From Kushneria sinocarnis (GTDB lineage: Bacteria > Pseudomonadota > Gammaproteobacteria > Pseudomonadales > Halomonadaceae), in assembly GCF_003633775.1 (NCBI RefSeq), contig NZ_RBIN01000007.1, forward strand, positions 186,001 to 250,000: a stretch of 64,000 nt of DNA, given 5' to 3'. This document shows positions 56,012-64,000 of the stretch, piece by piece. The notes beneath the pieces are model-generated. The model was not told where the DNA came from. It saw only the letters and a program-made list of their open reading frames with translations, and did no database searches. Position 1 is the first letter of the stretch; each line of letters opens with the position of its first letter. Both the position numbers and the translations under genes were made by a program.

Positions 56012-57460
56012 ATGGCAGCCCAGACCCTCTATGACAAGCTCTGGAACGCGCATCTCGTCTCCACGCGGGAGGATGGCACGGCACTGATCTATATCGATCG
56101 TCACCTGCTGCACGAGGTGACCTCGCCACAGGCGTTCGAGGGACTGCGGCTGGCCGGTCGGCAGCCGTGGCGGATCGATGCCAACATCGCCACCGTCGAT
56201 CACAACGTCTCGACCCTGAGCGAGGAGCGCAGTGCCGGCATCTCGGGGATTGCCGATGATGTCTCGCGCATTCAGGTCCAGGCGCTGGATGACAATACCC
56301 TTGGGCTGGGGATCGAGACCTTCGGCATCAACGACATCCGTCAGGGCATCGTGCACGTCATCGGTCCCGAGCAGGGCGCGACCCTGCCCGGCATGACGGT
56401 GGTCTGCGGCGATTCCCATACCGCGACCCACGGTGCCTTCGGGGCGCTTGCCCACGGCATCGGCACCTCCGAGGTCGAGCACGTGCTGGCGACCCAGTGC
56501 CTGATCCAGCGCAAGATGAAGAACATGCAGATTCGGGTGGAAGGTGAGCTCGGCCCGCATGTCACCGCCAAGGACATCATTCTGGCGATTATCGGCCGGA
56601 TCGGCACCGCCGGCGGTACCGGCTACGCGGTGGAGTTCGCCGGCAGCGCGATCGAATCGCTGTCGATGGAAGGCCGCATGACCATCTGCAACATGGCGAT
56701 CGAGGGCGGGGCCCGGGTCGGTCTGGTGGCGGTCGATCAGACCACCATCGACTACATCGGCAACCGTCCCTTTGCGCCCACCGGCGAGCAGTGGGAGGCC
56801 GCCGTCGAAAGCTGGCGCCAGCTGGTTTCCGACCAGGAGGCCCAATTTGATCAGGTCATTACGCTGGATGCCGCGGCCATCGAGCCGCAGGTGAGCTGGG
56901 GCACCAGCCCGGAGATGGTCACCGGAGTAAGCGGCCGGGTGCCCGATCCGCAGTCGTTCACCGATGAGACGGCGCAGCGTGGTGCGGTTCGGGCCCTCGA
57001 ATACATGGGGCTGAGCGCCGGCCAGCGGATGACCGATATCCGGCTCGATCGGATCTTCATCGGCTCCTGCACCAATGCCCGCATCGAGGATCTGCGGGCG
57101 GCCGCGAAGATCGTCGATGGCCGCCGGGTGGCCGCGACTATCAAGCAGGCGATGGTGGTGCCGGGCTCCGGGCTGGTGAAGCGCCAGGCCGAGGAAGAGG
57201 GGCTGGATGCGATCTTCAAGCGCGCCGGCTTCGAGTGGCGCGAGGCCGGCTGCTCGATGTGCCTGGCCATGAACGCCGACAAGCTCGGGGCCGGTGAGCA
57301 CTGCGCCTCGACCTCCAATCGCAACTTCGAGGGGCGCCAGGGGTATGGCGGCCGCACCCATCTGGTCAGCCCGGCGATGGCGGCCGCTGCCGCCGTGGCC
57401 GGTCACTTCGTGGATGTGCGGGAATTCGTCGAGACCCCGGTGCAGGCCGCGCAGGCCTGA
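56012..57460 (+). CDS. leuC: 3-Isopropylmalate dehydratase, large subunit
   Basis: A 482-residue aconitase-family subunit carrying the [4Fe-4S] cluster, which with LeuD isomerises 2- to 3-isopropylmalate. Cluster ligands are visible in I-G-S-C-T-N near residue 350 and G-C-S-M-C-L near 411-415. The [13 protein letters not shown] stretch near 130 is kept. It was started at [11 protein letters not shown], with AGGAGAG before it. LeuD follows 11 bp later, a coupled pair. Confidence 0.96.
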   Translation: MAAQTLYDKLWNAHLVSTREDGTALIYIDRHLLHEVTSPQAFEGLRLAGRQPWRIDANIATVDHNVSTLSEERSAGISGIADDVSRIQVQALDDNTLGLGIETFGINDIRQGIVHVIGPEQGATLPGMTVVCGDSHTATHGAFGALAHGIGTSEVEHVLATQCLIQRKMKNMQIRVEGELGPHVTAKDIILAIIGRIGTAGGTGYAVEFAGSAIESLSMEGRMTICNMAIEGGARVGLVAVDQTTIDYIGNRPFAPTGEQWEAAVESWRQLVSDQEAQFDQVITLDAAAIEPQVSWGTSPEMVTGVSGRVPDPQSFTDETAQRGAVRALEYMGLSAGQRMTDIRLDRIFIGSCTNARIEDLRAAAKIVDGRRVAATIKQAMVVPGSGLVKRQAEEEGLDAIFKRAGFEWREAGCSMCLAMNADKLGAGEHCASTSNRNFEGRQGYGGRTHLVSPAMAAAAAVAGHFVDVREFVETPVQAAQA

Positions 57461-57471
57461 GGAGAGAGATC

Positions 57472-58134
57472 ATGCAACGCTTCATTCGTCATCAGGGCGT
57501 GGCAGCCCCGCTTGATCGGGCCAATGTCGATACCGACCTGATCATTCCCAAGCAGTTTCTCAAGTCGATCAAGCGTACCGGCTTCGGCCCCAACCTGTTC
57601 GATGAGCTGCGCTATCAGGATGAAGGCTATCCGGGGCGCGACAATTCGAAACGCCCGATCAATCCGGAGTTCGTGCTCAACCAGCCGCGCTATGAGAACG
57701 CCAGCATCCTGCTGGCCCGGCGCAATTTCGGCTGTGGCAGCTCGCGTGAGCATGCGCCCTGGGCGCTGACCGATTTCGGCTTCCGGGTGATCATCGCGCC
57801 GAGCTTTGCCGACATCTTCTTCAACAACGCCTTCAAGAACGGTCTGCTGCTGATCACACTGGATGAAGAGACGGTCGAGCAGCTGTTCCGGGAGGTCGAG
57901 GCGACCCCGGGCTATCAGCTCGATATCGATCTGACGGCCCAGCAGATTCATCGCCCCGCCGGCGAAAGCATCGGGTTCGAGGTCGATCCGTTTCGCAAGT
58001 ACTGCCTGGAGAACGGACTCGATGATATCGGCATCACGCTCGACGAGAACAGCGAGGCGATCCGCGACTTCGAAGCACGCCATCGGGCGGCCAACCCCTG
58101 GCTGTTCCGGGACGAGGCGGCCAATCAGGTCTGA
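57472..58134 (+). CDS. leuD: 3-Isopropylmalate dehydratase, small subunit
   Basis: A 220-residue swivel-domain subunit of isopropylmalate isomerase. The family signatures N-V-D-T-D-x-I-I-P-K-Q-F-L near residue 18 and [11 protein letters not shown] near 84 are visible. GAGGAGAG precedes the ATG. The unit is separated from leuB by 81 bp that hold a strong terminator-like hairpin. Confidence 0.96.
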   Translation: MQRFIRHQGVAAPLDRANVDTDLIIPKQFLKSIKRTGFGPNLFDELRYQDEGYPGRDNSKRPINPEFVLNQPRYENASILLARRNFGCGSSREHAPWALTDFGFRVIIAPSFADIFFNNAFKNGLLLITLDEETVEQLFREVEATPGYQLDIDLTAQQIHRPAGESIGFEVDPFRKYCLENGLDDIGITLDENSEAIRDFEARHRAANPWLFRDEAANQV

Positions 58135-58157
58135 TGGGCCGATGCAGGGCATTTCCG

Positions 58158-58186
58158 CGCTCGCTGACACCGTCAGCGAGCGTTTT
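58158..58186 (+). terminator. Terminator-like hairpin between leuD and leuB
   Basis: A perfect 11-bp stem CGCTCGCTGAC / GTCAGCGAGCG with an ACC loop, followed by TTTTC. It lies inside the leuCDB cluster, 30 bp before leuB, and should end or lower readthrough from leuCD into leuB. Confidence 0.8.
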
Positions 58187-58215
58187 CATGACGGCATCCA
58201 CGACAGGGCAACGCC

Positions 58216-59301
58216 ATGAGCCGCAATATTCTGATACTGCCGGGTGACGGCATCGGTCCCGAAATCACCCGCGAGGCCCGCCGGGTGCTCGAAGCCTGCC
58301 GCGATGAAGGGCTGGACATCACGCTCGACGAGGCGCCGGTGGGCGGGGCCGCGATCGACGCCTCGGGCGTGCCGCTGGCGTCCGAGACACTGGAGAAGGC
58401 GAAAGCGGCCGATGCCATCCTGCTCGGTGCCGTCGGCGGGCCGAAATGGGACGCCATGGAAGACATCGGCAAGCGTCCCGAAAAGGGTCTGCTGGCGCTG
58501 CGCAAGGAGCTCGGGCTGTTCGGCAACCTGCGCCCGGCACTGCTCTATCCCCAGCTGGTGGAGGCTTCCAGCCTCAAGCCCGAAGTGGTCTCGGGGCTTG
58601 ATATCATGATCGTGCGCGAGCTGACCGGCGGCATCTACTTCGGACAGCCGCGCGGCCGCGACACCCGCGAGGATGGCACGCGCCACGGCTACAACACCTA
58701 TGTCTATGACGAGCACGAGATCAGGCGTATCGGCCGGGTCGCCTTCGAGATGGCGCAAAAGCGCAACGGGCGCCTGTGCAGCGTCGACAAGGCCAATGTG
58801 CTGGAAGTGACCATGTTGTGGCGCGACATCATGAACGAGCTGGCGCCGGAGTATCCGGATGTCGAGCTCTCCCACATGTATGTCGACAACGCCGCCATGC
58901 AGCTGGTGCGCGCACCAAAGCAGTTCGACGTGATCGTGACCGGCAACATGTTCGGCGACATCCTCTCCGATGCTGCCGCCATGCTGACCGGCTCGATCGG
59001 CATGCTGCCGTCGGCCTCGCTCAACGAGTCGGGGCAGGGCATGTATGAGCCGTGTCATGGCAGTGCGCCGGATATTGCCGGGCAGGGGCTGGCCAATCCG
59101 CTGGCCACCATTCTCTCGGTGGCCATGATGCTGCGCTACTCATTGAACGCCCCGGGCCATGCCGAGCGCATCGAGCAGGCGGTAGGCGAGGTGCTCGATC
59201 GCAACCTGCGCACCGCGGACATCGCCTATCCCGGTACCGAACAGGTGACCACCGAGGCCATGGGCGAGGCCGTCGTGGCGGCCTTCCGGCGCAGCGGGTA
59301 G
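58216..59301 (+). CDS. leuB: 3-Isopropylmalate dehydrogenase
   Basis: A 361-residue NAD-dependent oxidative decarboxylase, the third step of leucine synthesis. Signatures include L-P-G-D-G-I-G-P-E near residue 8, [10 protein letters not shown] near 135 (substrate-binding Arg), the metal-site segment around D-I-L-S-D-A-A near 250, and [10 protein letters not shown]-x-A-N-P near 284. The length is standard (about 360). It lies after the leuD hairpin and 106 bp before asd, so it may have its own promoter. Confidence 0.96.
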   Translation: MSRNILILPGDGIGPEITREARRVLEACRDEGLDITLDEAPVGGAAIDASGVPLASETLEKAKAADAILLGAVGGPKWDAMEDIGKRPEKGLLALRKELGLFGNLRPALLYPQLVEASSLKPEVVSGLDIMIVRELTGGIYFGQPRGRDTREDGTRHGYNTYVYDEHEIRRIGRVAFEMAQKRNGRLCSVDKANVLEVTMLWRDIMNELAPEYPDVELSHMYVDNAAMQLVRAPKQFDVIVTGNMFGDILSDAAAMLTGSIGMLPSASLNESGQGMYEPCHGSAPDIAGQGLANPLATILSVAMMLRYSLNAPGHAERIEQAVGEVLDRNLRTADIAYPGTEQVTTEAMGEAVVAAFRRSG

Positions 59302-59407
59302 ACTGTGCGGTAAATCGCGCTCGCCCCCGCCGGGTGCCTCCGGGGCCTGCGCGCCGGGCGGTCTGCACAACAACCCATCATCACTTATCGACTTCAGGGG
59401 ATGTGAC

Positions 59408-60520
59408 ATGCTGAGAACCGGATTTGTTGGCTGGCGCGGCATGGTCGGCTCCGTGCTGATGCAGCGCCTGCAGGACGACAACCTGTTCGGCAGGATCGAA
59501 CCGGTCTTCTTCACGACTTCCCAGATCGGCCAGCCGGCGCCCGATGTGGGCGTTGAGGCGCCGGCGCTGAAGGACGCCTTCGATCTCGAAGAGCTCAAAA
59601 AGCTGGATGTCATCGTGACCTGTCAGGGCGGTGACTACACCGGCGAGGTCTACAGGCCGCTGCGTGAAGCCGGCTGGCAGGGCTACTGGATCGATGCGGC
59701 CAGCACGCTGCGCATGGCCGAGGACAGCACCATCGTGCTGGACCCCGTCAATCGCTCGCTGATCGATCGCCAGCTGGCGGCCGGGACGCGCACCTTCGTG
59801 GGCGGCAACTGTACCGTCAGCCTGATGCTGATGGGGCTGGGAGGGCTGTTCGAGGCCGACCTGATCGAGTGGATGAGCTCGATGACCTACCAGGCCGCTT
59901 CCGGCGCCGGCGCCCAGAACATGCGTGAGCTGCTGGCCCAGATGAGCGCCATCGGCCATGCTGCGCGTGCCGAACTGGATGATCCGGCCTCGGCCATTCT
60001 GGATATCGATCGCAAGGTGATCGATGCCATGCGTGATCCGAACTTTCCGATCGAGCAGTTCGGCGCGCCGCTGGGAGGTAGCCTGCTGCCCTGGATCGAC
60101 CGGAAGATGGACAACGGCCAGAGCAAGGAAGAGTGGAAGGGCGGTGCCGAGAGCAACAAGATCCTCGGCCTGTCATCGAACACCATTCCGGTCGATGGCC
60201 TCTGCGTGCGGGTCGGCTCGATGCGCTCGCATGCCCAGGCCTTTACCATCAAGTTGAAGCGTGATGTGCCGATGGATGAAATCGAGGATCGCATCGCGCG
60301 GCACAATGACTGGGTCAGCGTGGTCGCCAACGACAAGGCCGCCTCCCTTGAGCGCCTGACGCCGGCCGCGGTGACCGGTACGCTCGATGTGCCGGTGGGG
60401 CGCCTGCGCAAGATGGCGATGGGCAACCAGTACCTGTCGGCGTTCACCGTGGGCGATCAGCTGCTGTGGGGGGCCGCCGAGCCGCTCAAGCGCATGCTGG
60501 GCATTCTGGTCGAGCGCTGA
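59408..60520 (+). CDS. asd: Aspartate-semialdehyde dehydrogenase
   Basis: A 370-residue NADPH-dependent enzyme making aspartate semialdehyde, precursor of Lys, Thr, Met and diaminopimelate. The Rossmann start V-G-W-R-G-M-V-G is near residue 7, the active-site Cys135 is in G-G-N-C-T-V, and G-A-G-A-Q-N-M and the late catalytic His region (R-S-H) are present. The length fits the gammaproteobacterial Asd (367). It sits between leuB and fimV, exactly as in Pseudomonas. Confidence 0.96.
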   Translation: MLRTGFVGWRGMVGSVLMQRLQDDNLFGRIEPVFFTTSQIGQPAPDVGVEAPALKDAFDLEELKKLDVIVTCQGGDYTGEVYRPLREAGWQGYWIDAASTLRMAEDSTIVLDPVNRSLIDRQLAAGTRTFVGGNCTVSLMLMGLGGLFEADLIEWMSSMTYQAASGAGAQNMRELLAQMSAIGHAARAELDDPASAILDIDRKVIDAMRDPNFPIEQFGAPLGGSLLPWIDRKMDNGQSKEEWKGGAESNKILGLSSNTIPVDGLCVRVGSMRSHAQAFTIKLKRDVPMDEIEDRIARHNDWVSVVANDKAASLERLTPAAVTGTLDVPVGRLRKMAMGNQYLSAFTVGDQLLWGAAEPLKRMLGILVER

Positions 60521-60579
60521 GCTCGGCCTTCACCGGCGGGGCAGGTATCAGAGGTCCTGCCGGGTCATGCGTCGTGTGC

Positions 60580-60629
60580 GGTCCTCGCATTCCGATAACG
60601 GCCGATTCCGGATCGGCCCGGCGAGGACC
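60580..60629 (+). promoter_or_regulatory. Two-tier hairpin covering the fimV ribosome binding site
   Basis: Outer arms GGTCCTCGC (60580-60588) and GCGAGGACC (60621-60629) enclose an inner stem GGCCGAT / ATCGGCC with loop TCCGG (60600-60618). The right outer arm contains GAGGA, the only plausible ribosome site for the fimV ATG at 60638, so folding should hide it. Confidence 0.6.
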
Positions 60630-60637
60630 CACTCGAC

Positions 60638-62599
60638 ATGCGTCAATCGCGCACCCTGGCAATGGTACTGGGCCTTGTAGCCGGTACCCTTGCCGCCGAT
60701 GCCCAGGCACTGGGAATCGGTCCCCCCGTCATGCACTCCTGGCTGGGTGAGCCGCTTCAGGCCCGGCTGCCGCTGCTGGATACTGCCTCTCTGGATGCGT
60801 CTGCCATCCACGTACAGCTGGCCGATGAGACCGCCTTCGATCGGGCGGGGCTCTCGCGCAGTGCCGCCACCGATACCCTGCGCTTCGATGTGTCGGGTGC
60901 CCCCGGCAGCCTTTATGTCACCCTGCAGGGCCGCCGTCCGCTGACCTCGCCCTGGCTTGAGCTGGTACTCGCGGTGACCTGGCCGGGAGGAGAGCTGACG
61001 CCGGTCGTGACCCTGCTGCCCGCACCCCCGGGCAGTGCCGACGCCGTGGCCCCTGCGGGCGAGCCCGTCGACCGCTCCGCCAGGGAGATGGCCTCCGGAC
61101 CATTGCCGGCAGTGGCGGCGCAGGCCACTGGCGCGGCGGATGACCGGCAGGCGCTTCAGGCCGGCGAACGCCGGGCCACGAGCGGCGCGGAAGATGAGGC
61201 TGCCGCCAGCCATGACAGTAGTGCCGGGTCGGCGGAGGCGCAGCAGCTGGCGAGCCTTGCCGAACGTCTCACCCGGTTCTCCGCCCGGCTCGAGGCCCTC
61301 GAACAGCAGTCTGCCGGGCAGGCTGAGCCAGCGGCCTCCGGGCCGCCGCCCTGGCGTCCGGCATTCGAAGGGCTGCGCCGCGAACAGCATCAGCTCGCCG
61401 AGCGGCTCGAGACGCTGGAGGCTCAGCGTGAAGCGGCTTCCCGGGCCCGGTCGGGCCCTCCGGTCTCCCTGCCGTCATCAGACAATGAACCTTCGCCGGC
61501 TTCGCATGATGACGGTTGGCTGATCTGGCTGGTGCCGGCAGCGGGGCTGCTCCTGCTGGCCACGCTGATGCTGGTGTGGCGACAGCGGGCGTGGTCGCAG
61601 CGGGACCGGGAGGCGTCATCGCGGCCATCGCCGGCCGGGACCCGGGCAGCTCGCGAAGAAGAGGCGGTCGCTTCGCAGCCGTACCCGACGCCTGAAGCTG
61701 CCACGCTACCGGCCGCCTCCGCTGCGGCCGAGCCCCGCCAGGCCCCGATCATTGCCTCCGAGGAGGACCAGGAAGCAGAAGACAGCGGACAGTGCTACCG
61801 GTCCGTGTTCGAAGAGGAGGACGCCGCGGGGGATGAGGACGTGCTCGAGGATGCCCGCATCTTCAGTGACCACGGTCGTCCCCGGCAGGCGCGTGAACTG
61901 CTGGAAGCGGCACGCCTGCGCCATCCCCACCATCGCGAGACGCGTCTGCAGCTAATGGCCGTGCTGGCCGATCTCGGCGAGCATGAGCAGTTGATCGAGC
62001 AGGCACGCTACTTCGAGGGTCATCCCGATCCGGCGGTGACCCGGCGGGTCAGTCAGCTGCTGGCATCACGCGAGCAGGCAATGACCGACCGGGGCGGCCG
62101 CCATGCGGTAAGCTCGAATGAACCGGCTGTTGCGGCGGGTGGCGTCTCCGCCACCGGCCCTGACGAACCCCGTCCCGGCCCCCGGGAGGCGGCGGATGAG
62201 CTGGTGATCCTGCCCCTCGGCCATCCGGGCGGTGACACAGCCGGGGCGGAGACGCCTTCGACCGATGCTGCACCGGCGCTGGCGGGCGGGGAGACGCGCG
62301 ACGGCGTCGGTCACGCCGGGGAAACCCGCGAACGCAGCTCGGCACAGGAGGCTCTGGCCTTTCCGGCCGAGTGGACACTTGAAGAGGTGGCGTTCGACGC
62401 CCATGAACGGGATAATGACGCATCCGATATCCATGCCGACCACGACGCCCTGCTGATGCGCGCTCATCTGCTGCTCGAGGCGGGGGATCATTCGGTCGCG
62501 ACGCCGCTGCTGGAGCGTCTGCTGGCCGAAGGTTCGGAGGAGACGCGAACCGCAACGCGTACACTGATGGCTCGTTTCGATCTGCACGAGAGTTCATGA
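60638..62599 (+). CDS. fimV: FimV-like inner-membrane protein without a recognisable LysM domain
   Basis: A 653-residue protein with a signal peptide (cut near A-Q-A-L-G, residue 25), the FimV N-terminal domain (about 28-135), an Ala/Gln/Arg-rich region with predicted coiled coil (about 200-270), one membrane helix (about 295-315) and a cytosolic TPR-like C-terminus with the FimV-C-terminal type repeat near 600-653. FimV/HubP proteins organise polar machinery such as type IV pili in Pseudomonas. A LysM domain usually follows the N-terminal domain but I do not see one here. Its stop overlaps truA (ATGA). Confidence 0.85.
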   Translation: MRQSRTLAMVLGLVAGTLAADAQALGIGPPVMHSWLGEPLQARLPLLDTASLDASAIHVQLADETAFDRAGLSRSAATDTLRFDVSGAPGSLYVTLQGRRPLTSPWLELVLAVTWPGGELTPVVTLLPAPPGSADAVAPAGEPVDRSAREMASGPLPAVAAQATGAADDRQALQAGERRATSGAEDEAAASHDSSAGSAEAQQLASLAERLTRFSARLEALEQQSAGQAEPAASGPPPWRPAFEGLRREQHQLAERLETLEAQREAASRARSGPPVSLPSSDNEPSPASHDDGWLIWLVPAAGLLLLATLMLVWRQRAWSQRDREASSRPSPAGTRAAREEEAVASQPYPTPEAATLPAASAAAEPRQAPIIASEEDQEAEDSGQCYRSVFEEEDAAGDEDVLEDARIFSDHGRPRQARELLEAARLRHPHHRETRLQLMAVLADLGEHEQLIEQARYFEGHPDPAVTRRVSQLLASREQAMTDRGGRHAVSSNEPAVAAGGVSATGPDEPRPGPREAADELVILPLGHPGGDTAGAETPSTDAAPALAGGETRDGVGHAGETRERSSAQEALAFPAEWTLEEVAFDAHERDNDASDIHADHDALLMRAHLLLEAGDHSVATPLLERLLAEGSEETRTATRTLMARFDLHESS

Positions 62600-63516
62600 C
62601 CCTGTTTCGTACCCTTGATGAGACCTCTCCCGGTGATGGGCGCATAGCGCTCGGCATCGAGTATCACGGCGGCAACTACTTCGGCTGGCAGCGACTGAGC
62701 CACGGCCCCTCGGTGCAGGGGCGGCTGGAGCAGGCGCTGTCCCGGGTGGCGGCCGGGCCGGTACGCGTGCTGTGCAGCGGTCGCACCGACAGCGGTGTGC
62801 ACGCCAGCCGCCAGATCGTGCATTTCGAGGCCCCCGCTGCACGCAGCGAAAAGGCCTGGGTCATGGGCACCAATGCCAACCTGCCCGATGACATCAGCGT
62901 GCGCTGGGCGCGGCGGATGCCGGATGACTTTCATGCCCGCTTCTCGGCCCGGGCGCGCCGCTACCGCTATCTGATTGCCAATCAGGCGGTGCCTCCGGCG
63001 CTGGACAGCACGCGCGTCTACTGGCATCGCTGGCCGCTGGATGTGGAAAGCATGCACCAGGCCGCTCAGGTGCTGCCGGGGGAGCACGATTTTTCCGGCT
63101 ACCGGGCGGCCGGCTGTCAGTCGCGCACGCCCTGGCGTCACGTACATTTTGTCGAGGTTCGCCGCTTCGGTCCGGTGGTGGTGGTCGATATTCAGGCCAA
63201 CGCCTTTCTGCTGCACATGGTGCGCAACATTGTCGGCGTGCTGCTGAGCATCGGTGACGGACGACAGCCGATCGCCTGGGCACGGCAGGTGCTGGAAGAG
63301 GGGGACCGTACCCGATCGGCCGCCACGGCGCCGCCACACGGGCTTCATTTCGTGGATGTGCGTTATCCCGATTACGAACTGCCCGAGGAACCACTGGGAC
63401 CGATGCTGCTGTATCATACCGGAGAGTGGACCGGTGACCGGCCGCTGCCGGAAGACGCCTGGCATCGCCGGAGCACGCCCCCGCTTCAGTCGGCCGAAAC
63501 CCTGGATGTCGAGTAG
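62596..63516 (+). CDS. truA: tRNA pseudouridine(38-40) synthase
   Basis: A 306-residue enzyme that converts uridines 38-40 of the tRNA anticodon arm to pseudouridine. The catalytic Asp65 lies in S-G-R-T-D-S-G-V-H-A, and the late F-L-L-H-M-V-R-N-I-V-G stretch near residue 205 is kept. It is a little longer than E. coli TruA (270) due to both tails. The ATG overlaps the fimV stop by four bases, and trpF follows 27 bp later, as in pseudomonads. Confidence 0.95.
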   Translation: MTLFRTLDETSPGDGRIALGIEYHGGNYFGWQRLSHGPSVQGRLEQALSRVAAGPVRVLCSGRTDSGVHASRQIVHFEAPAARSEKAWVMGTNANLPDDISVRWARRMPDDFHARFSARARRYRYLIANQAVPPALDSTRVYWHRWPLDVESMHQAAQVLPGEHDFSGYRAAGCQSRTPWRHVHFVEVRRFGPVVVVDIQANAFLLHMVRNIVGVLLSIGDGRQPIAWARQVLEEGDRTRSAATAPPHGLHFVDVRYPDYELPEEPLGPMLLYHTGEWTGDRPLPEDAWHRRSTPPLQSAETLDVE

Positions 63517-63543
63517 TACTGGCAAGCCATGACGGGAGTCCGG

Positions 63544-64000
63544 ATGAGTCGAGTTCGAGTCAAGATCTGTGGCATCACGCGTGAAGAGGATCTCGATACG
63601 GCAGTGGCCGCAGGGGCCGATGCGATCGGCTTCGTGATGTGGCCGGAGAGCGCGCGCGCCATCAGCGTGGAGCACATGATGACGCTCTCTGCCAGGGTGC
63701 CGCCGTTCGTGACCCGGGTGGGCCTGTTCGTCGATCAAAACGCCGAGCTGATCGCTCGCTGTGCCCCCTGGCTGGATCTGCTGCAGTTTCACGGCGATGA
63801 GCCGCCCGAGGCGTGTGAAGCCTACGGCAAGGCCTGGATCAAGGCCGTGCGCATGCGCGAGGAGGTCGATCTCGCCGCTGTCGAACAGCGCTACAGTGCC
63901 GCTCAGGGGCTGTTGCTGGATGCCTTTCGCCCCGGCATGCCGGGAGGAACGGGGGAGACCTTCGACTGGTCGCGGATTCCGCGAACGCTTGCAAAACCTG
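63544..64000 (+). CDS. trpF: Phosphoribosylanthranilate isomerase, 3' partial
   Basis: The first 152 residues of a TIM-barrel enzyme of tryptophan synthesis that isomerises PRA to CdRP. The catalytic Cys9 is in V-K-I-C-G-I-T; further blocks are G-A-D-A-I-G-F-V, V-G-L-F-V-D-Q and L-L-Q-F-H-G-D-E. GGGAG precedes the ATG. The gene runs off the window end just after the L-L-L-D-A-F and G-G-T-G-E-T-F-D-W segment, with about 60 residues missing. Confidence 0.95.
   Translation, partial: MSRVRVKICGITREEDLDTAVAAGADAIGFVMWPESARAISVEHMMTLSARVPPFVTRVGLFVDQNAELIARCAPWLDLLQFHGDEPPEACEAYGKAWIKAVRMREEVDLAAVEQRYSAAQGLLLDAFRPGMPGGTGETFDWSRIPRTLAKP

Noticed and set aside
55844-57406. The LysR reading frame stays open upstream, antisense to leuC, suggesting an 815-residue protein.
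   Set aside because: The LysR family N-terminus and an AAGGAA site define the TTG start at 55843; the upstream part is the mirror of leuC.

Overview
The window is a continuous stretch of GC-rich, gene-dense chromosome from a gammaproteobacterium, most likely a member of the Halomonadaceae (Halomonas, Kushneria, Salinicola or Chromohalobacter type). I infer this from protein similarity and gene order: the block LysR-leuC-leuD-leuB-asd-fimV-truA-trpF at the right end is the order known from pseudomonads and their halophilic relatives, and opgGH, gpsA-sixA and smrB-prmB-aroC are also typical. I saw no tRNA, rRNA, insertion sequence, prophage or CRISPR array. The first gene (DUF454 protein) and the last gene (trpF) run off the ends.

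Layout. 1-3.1 kb: DUF454 membrane protein and pepN. 3.2-9.8 kb, minus strand: a respiratory cluster, in transcription order a molybdenum/tungsten formate dehydrogenase, a DUF1641 protein, both subunits of a short-Q-loop cytochrome bd quinol oxidase and an IalB-like periplasmic protein. 10-12.4 kb: an Lrp/AsnC regulator divergent from leuA. 12.4-17.2 kb: zinc alcohol dehydrogenase, endonuclease IV with a coupled small membrane protein, a lipoprotein, a DUF985 cupin and a YfdC-type FNT channel. 17.7-21.8 kb: opgGH for periplasmic glucans (osmoadaptation). 21.9-25.4 kb: cysJI sulfite reductase. 25.5-33.4 kb: small metabolic and membrane genes, including a nitroreductase, a threonine dehydratase, a YegS-type lipid kinase, a yeast-Fcy1-like cytosine deaminase, a cold-shock protein, a 2OG oxygenase with GNAT, a TM2 protein, a CDF exporter and ExoD.

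33.5-44.8 kb: soluble lytic transglycosylase, a DUF1232 protein, htpG, a Bax-like glucosaminidase, a QseBC-like two-component pair, selO, gpsA, sixA and an ABM monooxygenase. 45-48.4 kb: glucarate dehydratase, an AEC-family transporter broken by a one-base frameshift and preceded by a 34-residue membrane peptide, and an alpha/beta hydrolase. 48.4-55.8 kb: smrB, prmB, aroC, an unrecognised membrane protein, cysE, tsx and a LysR regulator. 56-64 kb: leuCDB, asd, fimV, truA and trpF.

Functional links. Leucine synthesis is split between leuA (next to an Lrp-type regulator) and leuCDB (next to a LysR regulator). The second locus also carries a possible leucine-rich leader peptide and a strong terminator-like hairpin between leuD and leuB. 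Sulfur assimilation appears as cysJI and cysE. The formate dehydrogenase plus bd oxidase cluster looks like a compact formate-to-oxygen respiratory module and is the most system-like unit here. Most other findings are regulatory structures (hairpins, palindromes, leaders), one pseudogene-like frameshift and several genes of unknown function. I did not find a clearly new defence or mobile system.
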